Assembly (NCBI RefSeq): GCF_025152575.1 | Contig: NZ_CP102293.1 | Location: 1,674,001-1,738,000, forward strand | DNA length: 64,000 nucleotides | Source: Subdoligranulum variabile | GTDB lineage: Bacteria > Bacillota > Clostridia > Oscillospirales > Ruminococcaceae | Direction of reading: 5' to 3' | Shown: positions 1-7,873 of the stretch, piece after piece | Numbering within the stretch: the first letter of the stretch is position 1 | Layout: each line of letters starts with the position of its first letter | Notes under the pieces: model-generated | Database searches by the model: none | Seen by the model: only the letters and a program-made list of their open reading frames with translations | Told to the model about the DNA's origin: nothing | Program-made: the position numbers and the translations under genes

Positions 1-507
1 AACCTGGCCGGCAAGGTCAAGCTGCCCTTTGAACAGTACGTCCAGGCCTTCTACTTCGACGGCGTGGTGGAGGCGGCGAATCTGCGCTTCACCCGGATGA
101 CCGACGGCCAGTACCGGCTGCTCCGCCGCAAGAGCGAGGCGGTGGGCGGCAAGACCGCCCTGGACCTGGACGTCTTCGACGCCTACACCGGCAAGACCCG
201 CCCGGTGGGCAGTCTGTCGGGAGGGGAGAGCTTCATGGCCGCCCTCTGCCTGGCGCTGGGCATCAGCGACACCATCCAGCAGAACGCCGGGGGCGTCACC
301 ATCGAGACCCTCTTCATCGACGAGGGCTTCGGTACCCTGGATTCCGACAGCCTGGAAAAGGCGGTGGACACGTTGGCGGGCCTCGCCGGCGGTGATAAGC
401 TCATCGGGGTCATCTCCCACGTGGAGGCGCTGCAGTCCCGCCTGACGCGGCAGATCCGGGTCACCAAGACCCGCGCCGGCAGCAAGGCGGAGATTGTGCT
501 GGAATAA
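1..507 (+). CDS. sbcC: Exonuclease SbcCD subunit C, C-terminal end (partial)
   Basis: The open frame runs from base 1, so only the last 168 residues of this roughly 1000-residue SMC-like nuclease subunit are present. Visible are the ABC signature ([17 protein letters not shown]), Walker B ([12 protein letters not shown]) and the H-loop histidine (VISHVEAL), in the order of the C-terminal ATPase lobe of SbcC/Rad50. With SbcD it would process hairpins and double-strand ends. Signature plus Walker B spacing is typical of SbcC; RecF and RecN lack this FGTLD context. No terminator is visible after the stop; the gap that follows holds REP-like palindromes. Confidence 0.93.
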   Translation, partial: NLAGKVKLPFEQYVQAFYFDGVVEAANLRFTRMTDGQYRLLRRKSEAVGGKTALDLDVFDAYTGKTRPVGSLSGGESFMAALCLALGISDTIQQNAGGVTIETLFIDEGFGTLDSDSLEKAVDTLAGLAGGDKLIGVISHVEALQSRLTRQIRVTKTRAGSKAEIVLE

Positions 508-975
508 GAATTTCTTTGCGAAGAAGAGCGGCAACACAGGAGGCTCGCGCTTCCTTTCTGTGTTCCTTTTTGAGCGACCAAAAAGGAACCGAAAAAGTCG
601 CCGCTACTTCCGAGGCGCGGGGCACGGCTCAAGGGGCCTGCGGGCCCCTTAAGAAACCCCGGAGGTCTGGGGATGTCGCCCGAGACGATTTGATTTATCA
701 CGGCGGTGCAAGCTCACCGACCCGGCCCGCCCGTGGCTGCGGTGCAAGCTCATCCGGTCTCCGCGTTCTGAAACCCCGCCCGCCTTCGCGGACGGGCCCT
801 GACCGGGAACGGGAAATTTCCCACCGCACCCCGGCGCATCCCATTTTGGTTTGTCTGTAGGGCGGGGATTTATCCCCGCCGGATGGTGGTGCGGGATTCC
901 CGGATTATGATATGGGAGTTTCTTTGCCTACTTTCTTTGCAAAGAAAGTAGGTTTGCAAAAAAGGAACAAAGACT
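508..975. repeat. Gene-free spacer with two REP-like palindromes
   Basis: No convincing gene in these 468 bases. Two perfect inverted repeats stand out: an 11-bp arm pair at 562-572/579-589 (GTTCCTTTTTG and its complement) and a 26-bp palindrome at 927-952 centred on CTTTGCAAAG. Both belong to the same sequence family as the palindrome at 5688-5711, and both 562-589 and 5688-5711 are followed by GGAACCGAARAA. The second lies 24 bases before the decarboxylase start, so it could also terminate or modulate transcription. ORFs in this stretch have no ribosome site or family resemblance. Confidence 0.6.
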
Positions 976-2373
976 ATGCAATCTATCTTACAACAACAAT
1001 GTGAAGCGCTGGCCGCGGCGCGGTATCCCTTGCACATGCCGGGGCACAAGCGGCGGACGGCTCCTGCGCCGGGGCTGGGATGTTACGCCTTCGACCTCAC
1101 CGAGATCCAGGGCGCCGACGACCTCCACGACGCCGACGGTATCCTGGCCGACGCCATGAGCCGCACCGCCGCCCTCTACGGCTCCGCCCGGTGCTGGTAC
1201 CTGGTGGGCGGCTCCACCGTGGGGCTGCTGGCGGGCATCCGCGCCGCCGCCCCCTTCGGCAGCGAGGTCCTGGTGGCCCGCAACTGCCACAAGGCCGTCT
1301 ACCACGCCCTCGAGCTGGGCCGCCTCACCGCCCACTATCTGACGCCCCCCGTGGTGCCGGACTTCGGCGTCTACGGCAGCGTGCCCCCCGCCGCGGTGGC
1401 CGCCGCCCTGGACGCCCACCCCGCCGTGCGGTGCGTCATTTTGACCAGCCCCACCTACGAGGGCGTCCAGAGCGACCTCAAGGCCATCGCGGACCTCTGC
1501 CACGCCCGGGGCGTGCCCCTCCTCGTGGACGAGGCCCACGGCGCCCACTATCTGCCTCTGGCCGAACCCTGCGGCTGGCGGGGCGGCGCCGTGGCGGCCG
1601 GGGCCGACCTCGTCGTGCAGAGCGCCCACAAGACGCTGCCCAGCCTGACCCAGACCGCCTGGCTGCATCTCAACGGTACCCGCATCGACCCCGCCGCCGT
1701 GGAACGGCAGCTGGACGTCTTCGAGACCAGCTCCCCCAGCTATCCGCTCCTCGTCAGCCTGGACGGCTGCACCGGCTGGCTGGCCACCGAAGGCCCCGCC
1801 GCCTTCGCCGCCTGGCGGCAGCGGCTGGACCGGTTCGCCGCCGCGGCCCGGCCATGGCACCACACCCCGGTGCTGGGCCTCGGGGCCGAACGGCAGGACT
1901 TTTACGGCTATGACGACGGCAAGATTTTGCTGCGCATCGGCGCGGCGGGAGCCGCCGACCTGCGGGGGGCCGGCTTCGAGCCGGAGATGGTCTGCGGCCC
2001 CAACGTGCTGGCCATGTCGAGCCCCTGCGACGACGCGGACGCTCTCGACCGGCTGGCGGATTTCCTCACCCGGCGGGACGAGACCGCCCCGCCGCCGCCC
2101 CGGGCGGGGGCCCTGCTGCCCGCCCCCGGCGCCGCCCGCTGCACCATCGCCGAGGCCCTGGACCGCCCGGCGGTGCGCTGCCCCCTGGCCGACGCCGCGG
2201 GAAAAACCGCCGCCGAGTACGTCTGGGCCTATCCCCCCGGGGTGCCGCTGCTGGCCCCCGGCGAGGAAGTCACCCCCGCCTTTCTGGAGGCCGCCGCGGC
2301 CCTGGCCGCCGACGGCACCGCTTTGCACCACACCGGCGCCGGAGATGCCCAAAACCTTGCCGTGCTGGGCTGA
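976..2373 (+). CDS. Orn/Lys/Arg decarboxylase family protein (PLP-dependent)
   Basis: A 465-residue fold-type I PLP enzyme of the short, YaaO-like Orn/Lys/Arg decarboxylase group. The start region carries MPGHKRR, the substrate-side motif of the family; LLVDEAHGAHY holds the Asp that contacts the PLP ring nitrogen, and VQSAHKT holds the Schiff-base lysine, K219. The C-terminal domain is short. The Bacillus yaaO gene sits beside tmk-darA-yaaR-holB-ricT, and darA, holB and ricT follow here, which supports the assignment. Substrate (arginine, lysine or ornithine) cannot be read from the sequence. An AAAGGA-like site precedes the ATG. Confidence 0.85.
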   Translation: MQSILQQQCEALAAARYPLHMPGHKRRTAPAPGLGCYAFDLTEIQGADDLHDADGILADAMSRTAALYGSARCWYLVGGSTVGLLAGIRAAAPFGSEVLVARNCHKAVYHALELGRLTAHYLTPPVVPDFGVYGSVPPAAVAAALDAHPAVRCVILTSPTYEGVQSDLKAIADLCHARGVPLLVDEAHGAHYLPLAEPCGWRGGAVAAGADLVVQSAHKTLPSLTQTAWLHLNGTRIDPAAVERQLDVFETSSPSYPLLVSLDGCTGWLATEGPAAFAAWRQRLDRFAAAARPWHHTPVLGLGAERQDFYGYDDGKILLRIGAAGAADLRGAGFEPEMVCGPNVLAMSSPCDDADALDRLADFLTRRDETAPPPPRAGALLPAPGAARCTIAEALDRPAVRCPLADAAGKTAAEYVWAYPPGVPLLAPGEEVTPAFLEAAAALAADGTALHHTGAGDAQNLAVLG

Positions 2374-2466
2374 ACGCCGCCCTCCTTCGACAGGGAACAG
2401 TTGCACTTCCCGCCCAAAAATGGTACAATAAACAGAACTATTCCAAACGTTCAGGAGGACCTGCCC

Positions 2467-3126
2467 ATGCACTGGATCGATACCCTGGAACGCCGCTTCG
2501 GCCGGTACGGGATCCCGTATCTCGTCAACGCCCTCATCGTGGGACAGCTGGCCGTGGGGCTCTTCATCCTCATCATCAACTGGCGGCTGGGAACGGCCAT
2601 CTCCCTGGACCGGGATGCCGTCCTCCACGGCCAGGTCTGGCGCCTCGTCACCTTCCTGTTCCAGCCCATCTGGCTGGGCAGCCTGCTGGGCATCCTCAAC
2701 CTCTTCTTCTATTTCTGGATCGGCAACTCCCTGACCCGCTACTGGGGCGATTTCCGCATCACCCTCTATCTGCTGCTGGGCACCGTGGGCACCTGGATCG
2801 GCGCCTTCCTCACCGGCGCCGGCGGCCCCAGCGGCGTCTACCTCAGCATGCTCTTCGCCTACTGCTGGATGTGGCCCAACCAGGAAGTCCTGCTCTGGGG
2901 CATCATCCCCCTCAAAATGAAGTACCTGGGCTGGTTTGAACTGGCCCTGTGGCTGCTGCAGTTTATCACCAGCAATTTCGCCAACCGCGTCAGCCTCGTG
3001 CTGGGTATGGCCGGTTTCGTGGCCTTCCTCGGCCCCGAGGTGTTCTCCTGGTGCAAGGAGACCGTCTTCAGCTGGAAGCGCCGCCGGGACTGGAACAACC
3101 GCAATAACCGCAACAACCGCTGGTAA
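2467..3126 (+). CDS. Rhomboid-like integral membrane protein
   Basis: A 219-residue protein with about six hydrophobic segments. ATG at 2467 was chosen because AGGAGG lies just upstream; a TTG 66 bases earlier has none. The N-terminal layout (QVWRLVTFLFQP after the first membrane segment, then WGDF) is that of rhomboid or derlin-like proteins. A GPSG tetrapeptide (about residue 120) resembles the GxSG serine motif, but I see no histidine in the last membrane segment where the protease partner should be, so it may be a pseudoprotease. The C-terminus is a basic, Asn/Arg-rich tail (RNNRNNRNNRW). It stands between the decarboxylase and darA, where Bacillus has tmk. Confidence 0.7.
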   Translation: MHWIDTLERRFGRYGIPYLVNALIVGQLAVGLFILIINWRLGTAISLDRDAVLHGQVWRLVTFLFQPIWLGSLLGILNLFFYFWIGNSLTRYWGDFRITLYLLLGTVGTWIGAFLTGAGGPSGVYLSMLFAYCWMWPNQEVLLWGIIPLKMKYLGWFELALWLLQFITSNFANRVSLVLGMAGFVAFLGPEVFSWCKETVFSWKRRRDWNNRNNRNNRW

Positions 3127-3161
3127 GGTATAAAATCGCGCGACATAAGGAGGTTTTTTGT

Positions 3162-3485
3162 ATGAAACTCATCACCGCGATCGTCAATAAGGAAGATTCC
3201 CGCGCCGTCTGCAACGAACTGCTCAAACACAAGTTCTACGTCACCCGCCTGGCTACCACCGGCGGATTCCTCATGGCCGGCAACATGACCCTGCTCATCT
3301 GCACCGAGGATGAAAAGGTGGATGAGTGCATCGGCATCATCTCCCAGTTCTGCAAGCAGCGCACCGAGATCGTCCCCGGCACCGCCACCCTGGGCCTGGG
3401 CATCGAGAGCGCCATGCCCATGGAAGTCACCGTGGGCGGCGCCACCGTCATCGTCACCAACGTGGAGCGGTTCGAAAAGCTGTGA
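3162..3485 (+). CDS. darA: Cyclic-di-AMP receptor DarA/PstA (PII-like)
   Basis: A 107-residue PII-like protein matching the DarA/PstA family along its length: MKLITAIVNKEDSRAV at the start, the RLATTGGFLMAGN loop region that contacts c-di-AMP, and the G-rich end of the C-terminal strand. It would form a trimer that senses c-di-AMP in the cytoplasm; its downstream targets are not known in general. A strong AAGGAGG lies at 3148-3154. Its stop overlaps the holB start (TGATG), indicating translational coupling, as in the Bacillus darA-holB-ricT neighbourhood. Confidence 0.93.
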   Translation: MKLITAIVNKEDSRAVCNELLKHKFYVTRLATTGGFLMAGNMTLLICTEDEKVDECIGIISQFCKQRTEIVPGTATLGLGIESAMPMEVTVGGATVIVTNVERFEKL

Positions 3486-4399
3486 TGCTGGACCGTCTGG
3501 CCGGCAATACCGCCCTCAAAGCCGAGCTGGGCGCCGCGCTGCGCACCGGCCGGCTGCCGCATGCCGTGCTGCTCATCGGTGAGGCGGGCTGCGGCGCCGG
3601 GTTCGCCGCCCGGTGTCTGGCCGCCGACTACCTCTACCCCCAGGGCGGCCCCCACGCCGAGGCCGTCCTCAAACAGGAGGACACCGAGTGCCTCGTCCTG
3701 CAGGGGGAGGGCGCCAGCGGCCAGATCCCCGTCAAGCGGGTGCGGGAAATGCGGGAGGCCATCCAGCATTCCGCCCTCTCCACCGACGCGGCGGGCCGCG
3801 TGCTCTTCATCTACGGCGCCCAGAACCTCAACGGGTCCTCCGCCAACGCCATGCTGAAGATCATCGAGGAACCCCCCGAGGGGGTCCTCTTCCTGCTCAC
3901 CGCCACCAGCGCCGCTACCGTGCTGCCCACCATCCGCAGCCGCTGCGCCGCCTACACCATCGCCCCGGTGCCCGCCGCCGAGTGCGCCGCCCTGCTGCGG
4001 GACCGCGGCATGCCCGCCCCCCTGGCCGACGAGCTGGCCTTCGTCTACGAGGGACACATCGGCACCGCCCTGCGGGCCTGGCGGGAGGCCGACGCCCGCA
4101 CCGCCCTGGCCCAGGCCAAGGAACTGTGCGGCTATGCGGCCCAGAACGATACCTACCGCGCCCTGGCCCTGGTGACGAAATACGAGCGCGACCGGGAAGG
4201 ATTCCTGGCGCTCTTGTGGCAGCTGGACCAGCTGTGCAGCGCCGTGCTGCGCCGCCCGGAATACGGTGCCTCCTGCGGCGGCATACGCCCCCAGGCCGCC
4301 GCCGACATCCTGCGCGCCGGCGCCGAGACCCGCCGCGCCGTCACCGCCAACGGCAATCTGCGGCTGGCGGTGGCGCTGCTGGCCGCCCGCATCGCCTAA
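3485..4399 (+). CDS. holB: DNA polymerase III delta-prime subunit
   Basis: A 304-residue clamp-loader subunit. The chosen ATG overlaps the darA stop by one base. The sensor segment (NAMLKIIEEPPEGVLFLLTA) and the SRC motif (TIRSRCAAY) are clear. The Walker A position reads GEAGCGAGF, without the lysine of an active P-loop, as expected for delta-prime, which does not hydrolyse ATP. It would work in the clamp-loader complex with DnaX and HolA. Its position between darA and ricT is conserved in Firmicutes. Confidence 0.9.
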   Translation: MLDRLAGNTALKAELGAALRTGRLPHAVLLIGEAGCGAGFAARCLAADYLYPQGGPHAEAVLKQEDTECLVLQGEGASGQIPVKRVREMREAIQHSALSTDAAGRVLFIYGAQNLNGSSANAMLKIIEEPPEGVLFLLTATSAATVLPTIRSRCAAYTIAPVPAAECAALLRDRGMPAPLADELAFVYEGHIGTALRAWREADARTALAQAKELCGYAAQNDTYRALALVTKYERDREGFLALLWQLDQLCSAVLRRPEYGASCGGIRPQAAADILRAGAETRRAVTANGNLRLAVALLAARIA

Positions 4400-4417
4400 C
4401 AACAAAGGACTATGCCA

Positions 4418-5257
4418 ATGAAAGTGATTTCCGTAAAATTCAAAGAGAACGGCCGGGCCTACTACTTTGATCCCGGCGAATTTCAGGTGAAGGAAGGGGA
4501 CTTCGTCATCGTCACCACCGCCCGCGGCACCGAGTGCGGCGAGGTGGTCCGCGGCCCCCACGAGGTGCCGGGCTTCTCCCGGGAGGTCAAACCGGTGATC
4601 CGGGTGGCCGACGCCGTGGATGTGCGCCGCATGCGCCAGAACCGCGCCGACGTGCAGCGGGCGTTCCAGATCTGCGAACAGCGCATCGCCGCCCACGACC
4701 TCAAGATGAAACTGGTGGACGCCGAATATACCCTGGACCGCAGCAAGCTGGTCTTTTACTTCACCGCCGACAACCGGGTGGATTTCCGGGAGCTGGTCAA
4801 GGACCTGGCCGCCCAGTTCCACACCCGCATCGAACTGCGCCAGATCGGCGTGCGGGACGAAAGCAAGATGCTGGGCGGGCTGGGCCTGTGCGGTCAGCCT
4901 TTCTGCTGCAGCCGCTTTCTGAAGAATTTCCAGCCCGTCTCCATCAAGATGGCCAAGGAACAGGGCCTCAGCCTCAACCCCGCCAAGATCAGCGGCGCCT
5001 GCGGCCGCCTCATGTGCTGCCTGGCCTACGAACAGAAGAGCTATGAGTACCTCAATTCCATCACCCCCACCCCGGGCAGCATCGTCCGCACCCCCGACGG
5101 CGAGGGCACCGTCCTGGAAGTCAACGTGGTGGCCGGAACGCTGAAGGTCCGCTCCAATGTGGAGATCCTCGCACCCCGCGTCTACAAGCGGGAAGAATGC
5201 GTCTATCTGCGGGGCGGCAAGCGCGTCCCCAAGGCTCCCGACCCTGAACAGGACTGA
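4418..5257 (+). CDS. ricT: PSP1-domain protein RicT (YaaT)
   Basis: A 279-residue PSP1 domain protein. ATG at 4418 fits the AAAGGA at 4404-4409 better than the ATG at 4412, which leaves only two bases of spacing. The diagnostic cysteines are present in GLCGQPFCCSRFL and ACGRLMCCLAYEQ; in RicT these contribute to iron-sulfur cluster binding in the RicA-RicF-RicT complex, which promotes RNase Y-dependent mRNA processing. It ends the darA-holB-ricT run. A promoter for the next gene starts about 40 bases after the stop. Confidence 0.92.
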   Translation: MKVISVKFKENGRAYYFDPGEFQVKEGDFVIVTTARGTECGEVVRGPHEVPGFSREVKPVIRVADAVDVRRMRQNRADVQRAFQICEQRIAAHDLKMKLVDAEYTLDRSKLVFYFTADNRVDFRELVKDLAAQFHTRIELRQIGVRDESKMLGGLGLCGQPFCCSRFLKNFQPVSIKMAKEQGLSLNPAKISGACGRLMCCLAYEQKSYEYLNSITPTPGSIVRTPDGEGTVLEVNVVAGTLKVRSNVEILAPRVYKREECVYLRGGKRVPKAPDPEQD

Positions 5258-5299
5258 GCATTTTCCCCTTTTTTGGAGAAATTTTTCAGACCGCAGCCC

Positions 5300-5328
5300 T
5301 TGCGAATTTTTATGCAATGTGTTACACT
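5300..5328 (+). promoter_or_regulatory. Promoter of the ferredoxin gene
   Basis: TTGCGA at 5300-5305 and TACACT at 5323-5328 with 17-bp spacing. The predicted transcript starts near 5335 and begins with a hairpin (CGGCGGG/CCCGCCG, about 5339-5359), leaving a leader of roughly 100 bases before the ferredoxin ribosome site. Confidence 0.6.
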
Positions 5329-5432
5329 ATCTGTAACGCGGCGGGGCTTGTACCCGCCGTGGCACCATACCGGGAAGCAGCCGTGCAGGGCCGGTACGGG
5401 ACATCAATCAGCACGGAGATAAGGAGTTCACG

Positions 5433-5600
5433 ATGGCTCATACCGTTTCCAGCGAGTGCGTTGCTTGCGGTGCATGTGTTGACACCTGCCCCGTCGGTGC
5501 GATCAGCATGGAGGACAAGGCGGTGGTCGATGCTGGTTCCTGCATCGATTGCGGCGCTTGCGAGGGCGTTTGCCCCACCGGTGCAATCCAGGCTGAATAA
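5433..5600 (+). CDS. 2[4Fe-4S] ferredoxin (55 aa)
   Basis: A 55-residue clostridial-type ferredoxin. Two cysteine clusters, CVACGACVDTCPVGAI and CIDCGACEGVCPTGAI, give the two pseudo-symmetric CxxCxxCxxxCP motifs that bind two [4Fe-4S] clusters. It is a low-potential electron carrier for fermentative oxidoreductases and hydrogenase. The start follows AAGGAG at 5421-5426. It has its own promoter and terminator and is therefore probably monocistronic. Confidence 0.95.
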   Translation: MAHTVSSECVACGACVDTCPVGAISMEDKAVVDAGSCIDCGACEGVCPTGAIQAE

Positions 5601-5617
5601 GCAATATTGCACACTCT

Positions 5618-5645
5618 GCGCGGCCTGACAAGGGCCGCGCTTTTT
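5618..5645 (+). terminator. Rho-independent terminator of the ferredoxin gene
   Basis: A perfect 8-bp GC stem (GCGCGGCC at 5618-5625 and GGCCGCGC at 5633-5640) followed by five T residues. Confidence 0.88.
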
Positions 5646-5648
5646 CTT

Positions 5649-5711
5649 TGTTTTGTCCCTTCTTTGCTTTTGTTCCTTCTTTGTTTTGTTCCTTCTTTGC
5701 AAAGAAGGAAC
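5649..5711. repeat. CCTTCTTTG direct repeats ending in a 24-bp palindrome
   Basis: Three near-copies of TTTTGTTCCTTCTTTG at about 17-bp period lead into a perfect 24-bp palindrome at 5688-5711 (GTTCCTTCTTTG and its complement). The right arm is followed by CGAAGAAA, like the CGAAAAAG after the palindrome at 562-589. This looks like an intergenic repeat family rather than a gene. Confidence 0.65.
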
Positions 5712-5746
5712 CGAAGAAACTCCCACCGGAATACGGGGACAGGGGA

Positions 5747-5954
5747 GGCGGGGACGCGGAAACCACGGGTATTGTGCTGGTCCGGGGAAGAACCCATCCC
5801 CGGGGAAAATATTGAAATTTCTTTGCTTCTTTCTTTCTAAAGAGAAAGATGGCGGGGACGCGGAATCCACGGGTATTGTGCTGATCCGGGGGAGAACCCA
5901 TCCCCGGGGAAAATATTGAAATTTCTTTGCTTCTTTCTTTCTAAAGAAAGAAGA
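5747..5954. repeat. Tandem duplication of a 104-bp intergenic unit
   Basis: Unit one spans 5747-5850 and unit two 5851 to about 5954. Both begin GGCGGGGACGCGGA, include ACGGGTATTGTGCTG, the GC hairpin CCCATCCCCGGGG and GAAATTTCTTTGCTTC, and end in TTTCTAAAG(A)GAAAG. They differ at a few positions only. No coding potential; this fills the gap between ferredoxin and the DUF3842 gene. Confidence 0.8.
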
Positions 5955-5970
5955 GAAAAGGAGATAGAGG

Positions 5971-6396
5971 ATGAATTCCAAGAGAATCGTACTGGTCCTG
6001 GACGGGCAGGGGGGCGGCATGGGCACCCAGCTCATCAAGATGCTGGCGCCCGTGCTGCCCGCCGACTGTGACCTGCTGGCCGTGGGCACCAACGTGCTGG
6101 CCACCAACGCCATGCTCAAAGCCGGCGCCCGCCGCGGCGCCACCGGCGAAAACGCCGTGGTGTACAACGCCTCCCGGGCGGACCTCATCCTGGGTCCCAT
6201 CGGGATGATCCTGGCCAACGGCATCATGGGCGAGGTATCGCCCCGGATGGCGTCGGCGGTCTCGGGGTCGGAGGCCGAAAAGATCCTCGTCCCGTCCTCC
6301 CACTGCGGCGTCCAGATCGCCGGTACCCAGGACTGCCGCCTGGAAGAATACCTGCAAAGCGCCGTGACCCTGGCCCTGCGGGCCCTGGAATCATGA
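5971..6396 (+). CDS. DUF3842 family protein
   Basis: A 141-residue protein whose start (RIVLVLDGQGGGMGTQLIKML) matches the glycine-rich N-terminal motif of DUF3842 proteins of Clostridia. Function unknown; the GQGGGMG loop resembles a nucleotide-binding turn. AAAGGAG lies 14 bases before the ATG. The stop overlaps the next start by four bases (ATGA), so it is probably co-translated with the kinase-like gene. Confidence 0.75.
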   Translation: MNSKRIVLVLDGQGGGMGTQLIKMLAPVLPADCDLLAVGTNVLATNAMLKAGARRGATGENAVVYNASRADLILGPIGMILANGIMGEVSPRMASAVSGSEAEKILVPSSHCGVQIAGTQDCRLEEYLQSAVTLALRALES

Positions 6397-6989
6397 GCGC
6401 CGCCCTCTTCGCCGCGGCCGCCCCCGTGCTGGCCGCCGCCCGGACCCTGCAGTCCTCCGACCGGCCCGCCCTGCTGGCCATCGACGGCCGCTGCGGCAGC
6501 GGCAAATCCACCCTGGCTGCTTTTCTGGGCCGGGAACTGGGCTGCACCGTCCTCCATATGGACGACTTCTACCTGCCTCCCGCCCGCCGCCGCCCCGACT
6601 GGATGGACCACCCCGGCGCCAATATGGACTTCGCCCGCCTGCGCCAGGAAGTGCTGGACCCGCTGCTGGCCGGCCGTACGGCGCAGTACCGGCCCTACGT
6701 CTGCCGCCTGGGCGCTCTGCAGGAAACCGCCGCCATCCTTCCGCCCCGGCCCCTCACCATCCTGGAAGGCAGCTACGCCCTCCATCCCCACCTGAACGTC
6801 CCCTTCGCCTGCCGGGTGTTCCTCACCTGCACGCCGGACTGCCAGCGCCAACGTCTGCAATCCCGGGAAGGCGCCCACTTCGCCGACTTCCAGAAACGCT
6901 GGATCCCCCTGGAAGAAGGATACTTGGCCGCCTGTCACCCCGAAAAAAACTGCGATTTTGTGCTGGACACCACCGCCATGACGGTGTAA
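6393..6989 (+). CDS. Uridine kinase-like P-loop protein
   Basis: A 198-residue nucleoside/phosphate kinase-fold protein. Walker A is LLAIDGRCGSGKSTLA near residue 30, followed by VLHMDDFYLPPARR, the Asp-containing motif typical of uridine kinase/phosphoribulokinase-like proteins. YALHP and the late GYLAACHPEKNCDFVLD segment resemble the lid and C-terminal strand of this group. The true substrate cannot be told from the sequence. Overlaps the DUF3842 gene by four bases. Confidence 0.75.
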   Translation: MSAALFAAAAPVLAAARTLQSSDRPALLAIDGRCGSGKSTLAAFLGRELGCTVLHMDDFYLPPARRRPDWMDHPGANMDFARLRQEVLDPLLAGRTAQYRPYVCRLGALQETAAILPPRPLTILEGSYALHPHLNVPFACRVFLTCTPDCQRQRLQSREGAHFADFQKRWIPLEEGYLAACHPEKNCDFVLDTTAMTV

Positions 6990-7083
6990 AATAAAAAAAG
7001 GTTCCTTTGAGAAAAGCCAGGAAGGCATCGGCTGCCCAGAAGGGCGGCGCCGGAACACTTTTTGATAAGGAGAGATCCCCTCT

Positions 7084-7635
7084 ATGAATACCCACGCAAA
7101 AACCCACAAATTGGTGCTGTCGGCTCTGTTCCTTGCCCTCTGCCTCGTGCTGCCCATCGTCACCGGCGGCATCCCGGCCATCGGCAACATGCTCCTGCCC
7201 ATGCACATCCCCGTGCTGTTCTGCGGCCTCATCTGCGGCTGGCAGTACGGCCTCGTCGTAGGCTTCGTCGCCCCCCTGCTGCGCTCGGTACTCTTCGGCA
7301 TGCCCCCCATGTACCCCGTCGCCCTGGCCATGGCCTTTGAACTGGCTGCCTACGGCCTCATCATCGGCCTGGTCTACGCCCTCATCCACAAGCGCGGCCT
7401 CGCAGCCCTCTACGCCAGCCTGCTGGCGGCTATGGTCGGCGGCCGCCTCGTCTGGGGCCTGGCCGAAGTCGTCCTGCTGGGTATGGCCGGCAACGCCTTC
7501 ACCCTGCAGGCCTTCCTGTCCGGCGCGCTGCTCACCGCCGTGCCCGGCATCATCCTCCAGCTGGTGCTCATCCCCGCCGTCATGGTCGGCCTCGACCGTA
7601 CCGGCGTCGTCCGCTTCCAGCACGCCGAAGGGTAA
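7084..7635 (+). CDS. ECF transporter S component
   Basis: A 183-residue membrane protein with five to six hydrophobic segments. The opening KLVLSALFLALCLVLPIVTGG and the loop PMHIPVLFCGLICGW are typical of S components of energy-coupling-factor transporters, which bind a vitamin or metabolite and dock onto a shared EcfAAT module. No EcfA or EcfT gene is in this window, consistent with a group II solitary S component. Ligand unknown. AAGGAGAG lies 13 bases upstream of the start. Confidence 0.8.
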   Translation: MNTHAKTHKLVLSALFLALCLVLPIVTGGIPAIGNMLLPMHIPVLFCGLICGWQYGLVVGFVAPLLRSVLFGMPPMYPVALAMAFELAAYGLIIGLVYALIHKRGLAALYASLLAAMVGGRLVWGLAEVVLLGMAGNAFTLQAFLSGALLTAVPGIILQLVLIPAVMVGLDRTGVVRFQHAEG

Positions 7636-7662
7636 GGAAAACCCTGACCAATTTCCACAACA

Positions 7663-7688
7663 GCCGCGCAGGAAGCGCGGCATTTTTT
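7663..7688 (+). terminator. Terminator after the ECF S component
   Basis: Seven-bp GC stem (GCCGCGC at 7663-7669, GCGCGGC at 7675-7681) followed by ATTTTTTG. Confidence 0.85.
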
Positions 7689-7701
7689 GTGGGCGCCAGA
7701 C

Positions 7702-7731
7702 TTGTTATTTCCGCTACCAATGTGGTATACT
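7702..7731 (+). promoter_or_regulatory. Promoter stranded upstream of an IS110 insertion
   Basis: TTGTTA at 7702-7707 and TATACT at 7726-7731, 18-bp spacing, with TGTGG before the -10. It points right, but the next rightward gene starts only at 9307, beyond the insertion sequence. The simplest reading is that it once drove that gene. Confidence 0.5.
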
Positions 7732-7873
7732 GTAATCAAATTGTCACCAACGAAAGATTAACTATTAAAAGTCAACCCCAAAAATGAATGGTGGTGGTGA
7801 AAAGAGATAGTTCAAGAAAGGTATAGCAAAGCAGAGGTCCGTAGGGACCCCGGCGTAGGCTAACAAGATGGAA

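Noticed and set aside
988..2628. Long minus-strand ORF of 546 codons opposite the decarboxylase
   Set aside because: Gly/Gln/Val-rich shadow typical of the antisense of a GC-rich gene; no ribosome site and no family motif.
5747..5954. Tandem 104-bp repeats as riboswitches of the DUF3842 gene
   Set aside because: The two units are nearly identical with no promoter in front; the pattern fits recent duplication of an intergenic repeat.
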